Source: [Mycobacterium] manitobense
Lineage (GTDB): Bacteria; Actinomycetota; Actinomycetes; Mycobacteriales; Mycobacteriaceae
DNA: 64,000 nucleotides
NCBI RefSeq assembly: GCF_025821665.1
Contig: NZ_JACKSJ010000235.1
Location: forward strand, 124,001-188,000
Reading direction: 5' to 3'
The notes beneath the pieces are model-generated. The model was given only the letters and a program-made list of their open reading frames with translations. It had not been told where the DNA came from and did not search any database. This document shows, piece after piece, positions 43,427 through 51,326 of this stretch. The position numbers and the translations under genes are program-made. How positions within the stretch are numbered: position 1 is the stretch's first letter; each line of letters begins with the position of its first letter.

Positions 43427-43840
43427 CTAGTCAGTAAGGTTCCGGCCCCACTGACCGAATTGCGGCTCGAGAACGTGGTTGAGGTCGACGCCGATGCCGC
43501 CAACCTGACGCGTGTCGATCTCCACCCGGTGCAGAGGTGTCGCCGGGTGTGCGACCCGCCTGGGCGAACCCCAGTTGTGCTGCCAGCAGCAGGCGCCGGG
43601 GCCGTCCTGCAGTGCCCACCCGATGGTCTTCGAGTTCATGTAGACGCCGACACGCTGACGGCCGAGCACCGCCTCCCAGCCCCGCAGGAACGGCGCGACC
43701 TGCTGTTTGTACTCCAGCAACCACGCGCGCCGGGCCTGCGGTCGGCCACGTACCGGATAGCTCCGAGCGCCCCGGAAGCGCGGAGGTCGGCCGCGCGGAT
43801 CACTCCTGCCGCGTCGTCGAGCAGGATTGCTGATCGGAGT
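43427..43840 (-). pseudogene. Remnant of Rv2525c-type DUF1906 (glycoside-hydrolase-like, Tat-secreted) gene
   Basis: Two frames on the minus strand carry successive pieces of one protein. The first (about 43833-43729) reads ILLDDAAGVIRAADLRASGA then LGAIRYVADRRPG, like the start of the mature DUF1906 domain. After a frame change the second (about 43711-43439) reads YKQQVAPFLRGWEAVLG, VYMNSKTIGWALQDG, WQHNWGSP, EIDTRQVGGIGVDLNHV and PQFGQWG, matching the family C-terminus. The middle of the domain (roughly 60-70 residues, including the expected acidic active-site strand) is missing and no Tat signal is in frame. In M. tuberculosis an intact Rv2525c lies just upstream of fas, so this is a decayed orthologue. 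Confidence 0.72.
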
Positions 43841-43951
43841 GGCACAACCTGCGGAATCCCCTGCTCGATCCCACGGCGAGTGGCCTGCGGTACGGCGCGC
43901 CGGTTTCCTACCATGAACCATGCCCGTTGGTCGGGTCGGCGAGGATCCGAC

Positions 43952-45190
43952 GTGAACCCCGCCGCTTCCGGTGCCTTCGCCAGGGCCTTTCTCACGGTGC
44001 CCGTATCGACGCTGCTTCGCGCCGGCTTCGCGCTGACGGCGTGCGCGGCGCTGCTGGTCGCCTGCTCGGGATCGTCACCGGACGCCACCGACGGCCCGCG
44101 CGCGCCTGATCTGGAACCGTTGTCCGCCGTCGGCGACGGCGAGGGCGAACTCGACCTCATCGCCTGGGCCGGCTACGCCGAGGACGGCAGCAGCGACAGC
44201 GCGGTCGACTGGGTGACGCCGTTCGAGCAGCAGACCGGCTGCCGCACCACCGTCACGATCGGTCACACCTCCGACGAGATGGTCGACCTGATGCGAACCG
44301 GCCGCTACGACGGAGTCTCGGCCTCCGGCGACGCCACGCTGCGGCTGATCCACGCCGGGGACGTGGCGCCGGTGAACACCGCGCTGGTACCCCACTACGA
44401 GACCATCTCGCCGTTCCTCAAGGATCAACCGTGGAATTCGGTGGACGGCCGGATGTACGGCATCCCGCACGGGTGGGGCGCGAACCTGCTGATGTACAAC
44501 ATCGGCGTCGTGCGCGATGCGCCGAACTCCTGGGCGGCGGTGTTCGACGACGCGGCGGAGTACCGCGGCCGGGTGACCGCGTACGACTCCCCCATCTACA
44601 TCGCCGACGCGGCGCTCTATCTCGCCAAGTCGCGGCCGGAACTCGGCATCGTCGATCCGTATTCGCTGACCGTCCCGCAACTCGACGCCGCTGCCGAGCT
44701 GCTCGAGGCGCAACGCGAGAACGTCGGGCTGTACTGGTCGGACTACACCACCGAGGTGCAGGCGTTCGAGTCGGGCGCCGCCGTGATCGGCACCACCTGG
44801 CAGGTGATCGCCAACACCATCGGCGCCAACAACCGGGTCCAGGTCAACACGGTGCTGCCCAAGGAGGGCTCGACCGGCTGGTCGGACACCTGGATGATCT
44901 CGTCGAAGGCCGCTCACCCCCACTGCATGTACAAGTGGATGGACTGGATCGCCTCACCCGAGGTCAACGCCCAGGCCGCCGAGCACTTCGGGGAGGCACC
45001 CGCGCAGTCCCTGGCCTGTGAGTACACCACCGCATACGACTTCTGCGATCTCTATCACGCCACCGATGAGCAGTTCGCCGCAAAGATCCACTACTGGACC
45101 ACGCCGCAGAAGGAATGTGTGGACGGCAGTGGCGACGACTGCACCACCTACGACCAGTGGGTGGAGCGGTGGCAGCGCATCAGACGCTGA
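43952..45190 (+). CDS. Extracellular solute-binding lipoprotein (PotD/spermidine-putrescine-binding type)
   Basis: 412 residues with a signal peptide and lipobox LVAC-S (Cys near residue 36). The mature protein has a type-II periplasmic-binding fold: LDLIAWAGYAEDG, TGCRTTVTIGHTSDEMVDLM, YDGVSASGDATLRLI, YGIPHGWGANLLMYN, then GTTWQVIANTI, typical of the polyamine/iron-type binding family. It should deliver a small solute to an ABC importer at the membrane, but no permease or ATPase gene is adjacent. GTG 43952 is preceded by GAGGA; ATG 43913 is an in-frame alternative. The C-terminus carries an unusual cluster of cysteines (ACEY, DFCD, KECV, DDCT). Confidence 0.85.
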   Translation: MNPAASGAFARAFLTVPVSTLLRAGFALTACAALLVACSGSSPDATDGPRAPDLEPLSAVGDGEGELDLIAWAGYAEDGSSDSAVDWVTPFEQQTGCRTTVTIGHTSDEMVDLMRTGRYDGVSASGDATLRLIHAGDVAPVNTALVPHYETISPFLKDQPWNSVDGRMYGIPHGWGANLLMYNIGVVRDAPNSWAAVFDDAAEYRGRVTAYDSPIYIADAALYLAKSRPELGIVDPYSLTVPQLDAAAELLEAQRENVGLYWSDYTTEVQAFESGAAVIGTTWQVIANTIGANNRVQVNTVLPKEGSTGWSDTWMISSKAAHPHCMYKWMDWIASPEVNAQAAEHFGEAPAQSLACEYTTAYDFCDLYHATDEQFAAKIHYWTTPQKECVDGSGDDCTTYDQWVERWQRIRR

Positions 45191-45205
45191 ACAGGCACGC
45201 CTTGC

Positions 45206-45952
45206 TCAGCCGTGCGGCGGCCACTGCCCGTCGAGGAGGGCGCCCGGCGCTGTGGACACCATCTGACGGTGCAGCACCGCGTCGAGGTGGCCGACCACGA
45301 GCCTGGTGGCCAGCTCCCGGTAGTCCCGGACGATCTGCCTGTACTCCGGAAGCTGGCCGGGGCCGGGCAGGTGCGCCGGTCCGAAGCGCGCCGTCAGGCA
45401 TTCCTCCAGCGCGGTGACGACGGCGGCGGCCAGCACGTCGATGTCCTGTCGGGTCGATTCGACGATCCGCAGCAGCGCGCGGATGTAGAGCATCTGGTCC
45501 GCCGCGCGGGCGACGATCTCGCTGAGCACGGGGTCGGTGAGCGCGACGGCGCCGTCGACCCGCCGGGCCATGCCCAGCTCGAGCAGCCGTTGCGCCTCGT
45601 CGGACCCCACACCGATGTCGAGCGGCGCGTCCTTCCGCGGGGCGGACGGGACCGGGGCGGCGGCGGACGCGTCGGTTCGCGGCGCAGGCACCGCACGCTG
45701 CAATCCGAGGATGTCGGCGAGATCGGCGCCGTCGCGCATGCCGGCGAAGAACTCGGCGATGTGGGCTGAGTTGAAGCCCCGACGCAGGAGCTGGTTGATG
45801 GTGTCCAGCTGCGCGAGGTGGGAGTCGTCGTACAACGCCGAACGGCCCGACCGGCGAGGCGGGTCGAGCAGCCCGCGCTCCCGGTAGGCACGGATGTTGC
45901 GGGCACTCACCCCCGACTGTTCGGCGAGTTCCTCGAGCCGGTATTCGCTCAA
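45206..45952 (-). CDS. MerR family transcriptional regulator
   Basis: 248 residues with an N-terminal MerR winged helix: YRLEELAEQSGVSARNIRAY (about 3-22), the wing with RRSGRSALYDD, and QLDTINQLLRRGFNSAHIAEF. The C-terminal half is helical, with no Cys pattern suggesting a metal sensor, so an organic ligand is likely. TTG 45952 is taken as start because the HTH begins at once and GAAGG lies upstream; extension to 46108 is unlikely. A 19-bp inverted repeat (46021-46039) upstream may be its own operator. The divergent MFS gene at 46185 is a plausible target. Confidence 0.82.
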   Translation of the reverse strand: MSEYRLEELAEQSGVSARNIRAYRERGLLDPPRRSGRSALYDDSHLAQLDTINQLLRRGFNSAHIAEFFAGMRDGADLADILGLQRAVPAPRTDASAAAPVPSAPRKDAPLDIGVGSDEAQRLLELGMARRVDGAVALTDPVLSEIVARAADQMLYIRALLRIVESTRQDIDVLAAAVVTALEECLTARFGPAHLPGPGQLPEYRQIVRDYRELATRLVVGHLDAVLHRQMVSTAPGALLDGQWPPHG

Positions 45953-46020
45953 CGCGTCGCACCTTCGTGCCGGCCATGCGGCAGGTGGTAGCCGGCATCG
46001 CGGTTCGTCATGCCGACACT

Positions 46021-46039
46021 GTACCCGTGACACCGGTAC
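46021..46039. promoter_or_regulatory. Inverted repeat GTACC-N9-GGTAC upstream of the MerR gene
   Basis: Perfect 5-bp half-sites with a 9-nt spacer, 68 nt upstream of the MerR start and 146 nt from the divergent MFS start. The size fits a MerR operator. Nothing else in the 232-nt gap (45953-46184) looks coding. Confidence 0.45.
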
Positions 46040-46184
46040 TGAGCGAACCCACGTGCGGTAAATTGAACCCTCGATCTTGAAGCCGGTTTCTGTCGTTAAT
46101 CTGCACATTTGTCAAAATCGCTGCCGATTACTACGCATCGACGTGCAGTTTCAGCCAACTCTCTAGGCCGACGAGCGATTCACC

Positions 46185-47567
46185 GTGAGTGACGTCACCG
46201 GACCGGGATTGGATTCCCCGGCCGCCGGTGGCCACCATGGAAGGCGGATATCGAGAATCGGCTCGACCGAGAGCCACGACGAAGGGTTTGGTGTGCGCCC
46301 CTGGATCGTGTGGGCCACCGGACTCCTGGCCTACATCGTCGCGGTGCTGGACCGCACCACTCTCGGCGTCTCCGGACTCGACGCCGCCGACCGGTTCACC
46401 GTGAGCCCGGGCGTGCTGTCCACGTTCGTCGTGCTGCAGGTGGTCGTCTACGCAGGCGCCCAGGTGCCCGCCGGCGTGCTGCTGGACCGGTACGGCTCCA
46501 AGGTGCTGATCCTCTGCGGCGCGGCGCTGATGGCGTCCGGTCAACTGGTGCTGGCATTCTGCGAGTCCCTGCCGTCGGCGATCGCCGCCAGGGCGGTTCT
46601 CGGCCTCGGGGACGCGCTGACGTTCATCTCGGTGCTGCGCCTGGTGCCGCACTGGTTCGCACCCCGGCAGGTCCCCCTGGTCACCCAGCTCACCGGCATC
46701 TGCGGCCAGCTCGGGCAGGTGCTCTCGGCGGTGCCGTTCCTGGCCGTGCTCACCGGCGCGGGCTGGACGACGGCCTACACCTCGGTCGCCGCACTCGGTG
46801 TGCTGTCGATGGTGCTCACGCTGCTCGTCGTCAAGGACACTCCGTCGGGACGCGCCGGGCCGGCGAAGACCGCCACCCTGAGCGAGCTGGTGGGCAGCGT
46901 CAAGACGGTGTGGCTGAGGCCGGGCACCCGGCTCGGCTTCTTCACCCACATGGGCACACAGTTCTCGGTGACGGTCTTCGCGCTGATGTGGGGGGTGCCG
47001 TACCTGACGGTGGCGCAGGGCCTGTCGGCCGGCATGGCAGGGACGCTGCTGAGCCTGTCGGTGGTCGCGGCGATCTCTGCGGGCGTGGTCATCGGCATCT
47101 TCACCGGCCGCCACCCGCATCGCCGGTCCCGCCTGGTGCTCGCCATCATCGGCAGCAACGCGCTGGCCTGGACGGTGGTGCTCGCGTTGCCCGGCCCGGC
47201 TCCGTTGTGGCTGCTGATACTGCTGGTCGTGGTCATCTCGGTCGGCGGACCGGGCTCGATGGTCGGCTTCGACTTCGCGCGGACCTTCAATCCGAGCGCC
47301 ACGCTGGGCACCGCACAGGGCATGGTCAACATGGGCGGGTTCATCGCGTCGCTGCTCGTGATGCAGGCGATGGGGATCATTCTCGACGCCACCGGCGGCT
47401 ACTCGTTCGATTCGTTCCGGTGGGCGTGGACGGCGCAGTACGTGATCTGGGCGCTGGCCACCACCGGCATCCTCATCACGCGCAGCAAGACCCGGCGCAG
47501 GATGCGCCTGGAACAGGAGCGGATGCTGCTCGAGAGTTTCGAGGCGGATCCCGCTCCGGACCGGTGA
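46185..47567 (+). CDS. MFS transporter
   Basis: 460 residues with 12 predicted membrane helices after a 40-residue hydrophilic N-terminus. MFS motif A is clear between helices 2 and 3 (AGVLLDRYGSKVLI) and GLGDALTFISVLRLVPHWF follows in helix 4-5. The cytoplasmic C-terminus is basic then acidic (RSKTRRRMRLEQERMLLES). Substrate cannot be read from sequence. It is divergent from a MerR regulator, which may control it. Its stop abuts the convergent ChaB-like gene. Confidence 0.87.
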   Translation: MSDVTGPGLDSPAAGGHHGRRISRIGSTESHDEGFGVRPWIVWATGLLAYIVAVLDRTTLGVSGLDAADRFTVSPGVLSTFVVLQVVVYAGAQVPAGVLLDRYGSKVLILCGAALMASGQLVLAFCESLPSAIAARAVLGLGDALTFISVLRLVPHWFAPRQVPLVTQLTGICGQLGQVLSAVPFLAVLTGAGWTTAYTSVAALGVLSMVLTLLVVKDTPSGRAGPAKTATLSELVGSVKTVWLRPGTRLGFFTHMGTQFSVTVFALMWGVPYLTVAQGLSAGMAGTLLSLSVVAAISAGVVIGIFTGRHPHRRSRLVLAIIGSNALAWTVVLALPGPAPLWLLILLVVVISVGGPGSMVGFDFARTFNPSATLGTAQGMVNMGGFIASLLVMQAMGIILDATGGYSFDSFRWAWTAQYVIWALATTGILITRSKTRRRMRLEQERMLLESFEADPAPDR

Positions 47568-47987
47568 TCAGCGGTTGCGCGCGGACTCCCGCCGGTTGGC
47601 CTTCTTGATCGCCGACACCAGTTCGTCCTTGCTCATCGTCGAGCGTCCGGAGATGTCGAGGCGTCGCGCGATCTCGACGAGATGCTTCTTCGACGCGTTG
47701 GCGTCGACGCCTTCCGCAGTCTCACCCTTGGCGTTCGGCCCGCCGCTGCGGGCGCGCTGATCCGACGGCCCCTTGGCCGCCTTGGCCTCCCAGTGGTCGC
47801 CGACCTTCTCGTAACTGTGCTTCAGTGCGCTGTAGGCCACCCGGTGGGCGCGCTCGCCCTCGCCGTACTCCTCGGCAGCCGAGTCGTGCGCCTTCGCAAA
47901 GGTGCGCTGCGCCTTGGCTTCCGACTTCTTCAGCGTGCTGGGCAGTTCACTCTTCTTGGCCTGTCCGCCCTTACCCGTCTTCGGCAT
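47568..47987 (-). CDS. ChaB-family protein with C-terminal Rho-N/SAP-like domain
   Basis: 139 residues, highly charged. The first 70 resemble ChaB (ELPSTLKKSEAKAQRTFAKA, EGERAHRVAYSALKHSYEK), and the last 45 form a Rho N-terminal-like helical domain (KKHLVEIARRLDISGRSTM, SKDELVSAIKKAN), which usually binds nucleic acid. Lysine-rich ends fit that idea. The family is common in actinobacteria and has no firm role. AAAGGAG 6 nt before the ATG is a strong ribosome binding site. Confidence 0.82.
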   Translation of the reverse strand: MPKTGKGGQAKKSELPSTLKKSEAKAQRTFAKAHDSAAEEYGEGERAHRVAYSALKHSYEKVGDHWEAKAAKGPSDQRARSGGPNAKGETAEGVDANASKKHLVEIARRLDISGRSTMSKDELVSAIKKANRRESARNR

Positions 47988-48048
47988 GGTGACTCCTTTC
48001 GCCGTGTCCGGGTGGACTAGCCCGTCGGCGACGGGGCCAAACCGGTTG

Positions 48049-49314
48049 TCATGCCTCGCCGGCCGTCCTTGCCGCCACAGGCATGCGCCGGTGCCCGGTG
48101 ACCTCGTAGCCGACCACCACGACCACAGGCGCCAGCGTCACCGCCAGCAGGCACACCGCCATCGGCACGTCGGTCATCGCCAGCCACACCGCCACAGCCA
48201 GCACCGCGAGTGCGCCCGCGGCGAGGGCGCCGTGGAACAGGTCCCACGTTCGTGCCACCAGCCCATAGATGGCGTACAGGCCGACCAGGTAGATGGCGAC
48301 GGGCACCGCGACGGTGGCCACCGTCGGCGCGGCGCCGAGTTCCGAGTGATGCTCGATGTAGTACGCGGCGGCGTGCAGGCCCGCGCCGGTGGCGACGATG
48401 GCGCCGAACACCGGGATGTGCAGGTAACCGAACCAGAACGACGTGCCGCGGTCGGCGTGCAGCAGATCGGCGTGCGGCACCAGGAAGTACACCCACCACA
48501 TGCCGAAGGTCAGCCCGGTGCCGGCGACCGCGACGAGCACCGCGTCGGTGGACCAGCCCTGGATCTCGACGGCCGCCGAGATCGACGCGACGGTGCCCAC
48601 CACCCCCTCGCCGAGCGCGATGATCGCCAGCAGGCCGTAGCGCTCGACGATGTGGTGGACGTGCCACGGGGTTCCGCCCATCCGCCGCTCGGCGATGAAC
48701 GGGCCGGACAGCTCCACGGCGATCAGCACCACGGTGCACAGGAAGAACACCGCAACCGAGGTCTGTACGAAGATCTGTGCGGCCCAACCGATCTGGGCCA
48801 CAGTCACGGCCGCCGCGTACGTCAGGCAGGCCTGACGCCGCGCGGGATCCGCCGACGCCGCGCGCAACCACTGCCCCACCAGCGCGATCCGCATCACGAT
48901 GTATCCGGCGACCAGGACCGCGTTGTCCACGTGACCGCCGTGCTCGATCGAGGCGAACATCTGCGGAAGGCCGAGGGCCAGGATGATGACGCCGACCATC
49001 TGCAGCATCGTCATCAGCCGGTAGATCCAGTCATCGGTGTCGAACGCCGAAGCGAACCAGCTGAAGTTGATCCAGGCCCAGCAGATCGCGAACGTCGCGA
49101 ACGCGAAGCCGGTCAGGCCCGCGGCGACGTGGTCCTCGGCAAGCAGGTGGGCGAACTGGGACGCGGCGATCCCGAAGGCCACCACGAACGTGAGGTCGAA
49201 CAGCAACTCCAGCGGGGTGGCCGCCCGGTTCTCCTGATGCGGGTCACGACCCACCATTCGGCGCAGCCGGTGCGCCGGTGTCGCAGTCCCGGCCACTGGC
49301 TCGGCGTTGCTCAC
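48049..49314 (-). CDS. Low temperature requirement A (LtrA) family membrane protein
   Basis: 421 residues with roughly 12 membrane segments and the LtrA signatures TPLELLFDLTFVVAFG near residue 33, WINFSWFASAFDTDDW near 87, and HHIVERYGLLAIIALGEGVV in the middle. The biochemical role of LtrA is not established. The start GTG 49314 is preceded by AAGGACA; a 5' extension to 49347 is rejected as it lacks a ribosome binding site. Confidence 0.9.
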   Translation of the reverse strand: MSNAEPVAGTATPAHRLRRMVGRDPHQENRAATPLELLFDLTFVVAFGIAASQFAHLLAEDHVAAGLTGFAFATFAICWAWINFSWFASAFDTDDWIYRLMTMLQMVGVIILALGLPQMFASIEHGGHVDNAVLVAGYIVMRIALVGQWLRAASADPARRQACLTYAAAVTVAQIGWAAQIFVQTSVAVFFLCTVVLIAVELSGPFIAERRMGGTPWHVHHIVERYGLLAIIALGEGVVGTVASISAAVEIQGWSTDAVLVAVAGTGLTFGMWWVYFLVPHADLLHADRGTSFWFGYLHIPVFGAIVATGAGLHAAAYYIEHHSELGAAPTVATVAVPVAIYLVGLYAIYGLVARTWDLFHGALAAGALAVLAVAVWLAMTDVPMAVCLLAVTLAPVVVVVGYEVTGHRRMPVAARTAGEA

Positions 49315-49426
49315 GTGCTTGTCCTTTCTGTCGGCCGCGCCGCACACGCAGGTAGTCCACTACGCATGCCGCCGCCGGCCCGCCTTCATACGCTGATCTC
49401 GACAGCAACGACCCGGGAGCCGGCGA

Positions 49427-49546
49427 ATGATGAGTGCACTTGTCGTGATGTGCGTATCGGTCGCCACTGCACTGGCCGCACTGGGACTCTACGATTTGCA
49501 GATGCGGTTGGAGCGCTGGGACCACGACCGGCACGCGGAGGACTGA
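49427..49546 (+). CDS. Small single-helix membrane peptide (39 aa)
   Basis: 39 codons: hydrophobic helix (ALVVMCVSVATALAALGLY, about 4-22) followed by a charged tail (LQMRLERWDHDRHAED). GGGAG lies 7 nt before the first of two adjacent ATGs. Peptides of this type appear in many mycobacterial genomes; function unknown. Too short for homology calls to be certain. Confidence 0.55.
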   Translation: MMSALVVMCVSVATALAALGLYDLQMRLERWDHDRHAED

Positions 49547-49596
49547 CGGCGCGAACCGCCTCATGCGGCAGTCGCAGGATCACTCCACGGCGAACG

Positions 49597-50283
49597 TCAC
49601 ACCGGGTCGAAGGACGAGATCAGCCACTTCCCGTCGATCTTGGTCAGGCCGACCTTCACGCTGCTGGCGGCGTACGCGCCGTCCGGGTTCTCCTTGCTCA
49701 CCGTCGTCTGGTTGACGAAGATCAGCGCCACCGCCTTCTCGGGATGCATCTCCGCGAGCGCGCTCTGCGCCACCGACGCGCTGGTCTTGACTTGCTTCTG
49801 TTTCGCGGCAGGGGTGACGATCGTCTGCGTGAACTGGGTGTAGTAGTCCAGGAACTCACCGGTGAGGTGCGTCTTGGCGGCCGCGAAGTCCTGTTCGAGC
49901 GTCTCCGGCGAATAGGACAGCAGGGCGACCGTTCCGGAGGTCGCGGCATCCAGCGCGACCTGGGCGGCGGCGGCATCCGTCTGCTGCTGCGGGCGGTACT
50001 GGAAGACGTACAGCCACGTCGCGAGCACAGCCGACAGGATCAGTGCGGCCGCGACACCGATCACGCCGATCCGCGCCCGCATTCCGCGCCTGGCCTTTCC
50101 GCCGCCGCGGCCCGACAGCTCGAGGTGCTCCTCGAGCCGGTCGGCTTCGGTGGCGCCGCTCTCGGGCTCCGTCGCCGTCGTCTCCTCGTCGGCGATCACG
50201 GCGCCTTCGGAGTGGGTGTGTTCCCGGCTGTGTGGATCCTCGACCACGGGGGCCTCGTCGGTGTCGGTCTGGTCTTTGGTCAC
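49597..50283 (-). CDS. Mce-associated membrane protein
   Basis: 228 residues: acidic cytoplasmic N-terminus (about 1-70), one transmembrane helix (IGVIGVAAALILSAVLATWLYVF, about 74-96) and an exported domain of the Mce-associated (Mam, nuclear-transport-factor-2-like) type: ATSGTVALLSYSPETLEQDF, AKTHLTGEFLDYYTQFTQ, VALIFVNQTTV, WLISSFDPV. Mam proteins stabilise Mce lipid importers. GTG 50283 overlaps the stop of the upstream gene (GTGA). No mce or yrbE gene is in this window, so it would serve a distant system. Confidence 0.85.
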   Translation of the reverse strand: MTKDQTDTDEAPVVEDPHSREHTHSEGAVIADEETTATEPESGATEADRLEEHLELSGRGGGKARRGMRARIGVIGVAAALILSAVLATWLYVFQYRPQQQTDAAAAQVALDAATSGTVALLSYSPETLEQDFAAAKTHLTGEFLDYYTQFTQTIVTPAAKQKQVKTSASVAQSALAEMHPEKAVALIFVNQTTVSKENPDGAYAASSVKVGLTKIDGKWLISSFDPV

Positions 50284-51233
50284 GGTACGAACTCGACTCT
50301 CGACATCTTCACCTGGTCGCCGTCGCGCTCCAGGTCGACCGACAACCGCCATCCACGTGGGTCCTTGTTGGCACCGGCCGCATTGGTGACGCGCGACGTC
50401 GCCGACACGATCACATTCGCAGTGTCGTCGGTCATGGTCCTGACGGCCGCGGAGTTCACCGTGACCTCCGTGATCACCTTGGAGTCCTGCGCCACCTGGG
50501 CGAAGGTCTCCGCCTGCTGCTGGAAGTCCTCGCGGAACTTGCCGGTGGAGTTGTCGATGATGCGCTGCACACCCTCTTCGGCCTTGTTGAAGTCCAGGGA
50601 CATCAGGGTGATGACGGCCTGGCGGCCCGCGGCGGTGTACTCGGCGGCGAGCTGCGCGTCGCGCTCGGCCTGCCGGTGCTCGCGGATCATGTAGCCGCTG
50701 GCCGCCAGCAGCGCAAACGTGCAGAGCACGGCGAGGAACAGCGCGACGCCCTTCCAGGTCGGCAGCGGCACTCCCACGTGGAGCCGCCGGCGCGAATGCG
50801 TCTCGGCAGCCTCCTCCGCGGGAGCGTCGATGTCGACCGGCTCGTCCTCCGCGGCGGCGTCGTCGTCGGCCGCGGCGGCGTCGTTCGCCGCAGCGGTCCC
50901 GGCGGCGGGCGTCTCGCCCGCGTCGGGGACGGAGACGATCTCGTCGTCGTCGTCGTCGTCGGCTGCGGCGGGTTCGTCGACGGGCTCGACGGCGGATGCC
51001 TCGGCTTCCTGAGCCTGCCGGCGCAGCCGCAGCGCGCGCGCCCGTGCGCGGGCGGCGGCCACTGCCGCTTCCGCCTCGGCCGCTTCGGCCTCGGCTTCCT
51101 CGGCGAGGATCTGCGCGAGCGCCGGATCGGGCCGGTCCTGCGCGTCCGCGGGCGATGCCTTGTCCGTCGGCGGCCCGCTGACCGGAGCCGAGCCGGCGTC
51201 GGTGACCGACGCCTTACGCCTGAACGAAGGCAC
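50280..51233 (-). CDS. Mce-associated membrane protein with long acidic/alanine-rich N-terminus
   Basis: 317 residues. The first 150 are low-complexity: an Ala/Glu then Arg-rich helical stretch (ILAEEAEAEAAEAEAAVAAA and following arginines, probable coiled coil), then an acidic segment with six Asp in a row. One transmembrane helix (GVALFLAVLCTFALLAASGYMI, about 164-185) leads to a Mam-type domain (AVITLMSLDFNKAEEGVQRI, STGKFREDFQQQ, VTNSAA-like strand, WRLSVDLERDGDQVKMSRVEF). GTG 51233 has GAGGAGG upstream. First gene of the coupled pair; a GAGAAT palindrome lies 53 nt upstream. Confidence 0.85.
   Translation of the reverse strand: MPSFRRKASVTDAGSAPVSGPPTDKASPADAQDRPDPALAQILAEEAEAEAAEAEAAVAAARARARALRLRRQAQEAEASAVEPVDEPAAADDDDDDEIVSVPDAGETPAAGTAAANDAAAADDDAAAEDEPVDIDAPAEEAAETHSRRRLHVGVPLPTWKGVALFLAVLCTFALLAASGYMIREHRQAERDAQLAAEYTAAGRQAVITLMSLDFNKAEEGVQRIIDNSTGKFREDFQQQAETFAQVAQDSKVITEVTVNSAAVRTMTDDTANVIVSATSRVTNAAGANKDPRGWRLSVDLERDGDQVKMSRVEFVP
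50941..50958. repeat. (TCG)6 trinucleotide repeat
   Basis: Six TCG units encode the Asp run in the acidic domain of the Mce-associated protein. In-frame copy changes would only vary the number of Asp residues. Confidence 0.8.
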
Positions 51234-51285
51234 AGCGACCTCCTCGTCTTGTCTGTCTGACCGGTCCCACCTGACGCAGCCGGAT

Positions 51286-51306
51286 GAGAATGGCGTTTCC
51301 ATTCTC
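51286..51306. promoter_or_regulatory. GAGAAT-type palindrome upstream of the Mce-associated operon
   Basis: GAGAAT (51286-51291), 9 nt, ATTCTC (51301-51306). The 15-mer GAGAATGGCGTTTCC at 51286-51300 aligns with sites at 54045, 55680 and 56470. Lies 53 nt upstream of GTG 51233 and 21 nt past the fadD stop. Confidence 0.55.
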
Positions 51307-51326
51307 GTTTGTCGACGCCACCCTAC

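Noticed and set aside
43295..43951. N-terminal extension of the solute-binding protein to 43295
   Set aside because: The frame stays open through the DUF1906 remnant by chance; the lipoprotein signal peptide begins shortly after GTG 43952.
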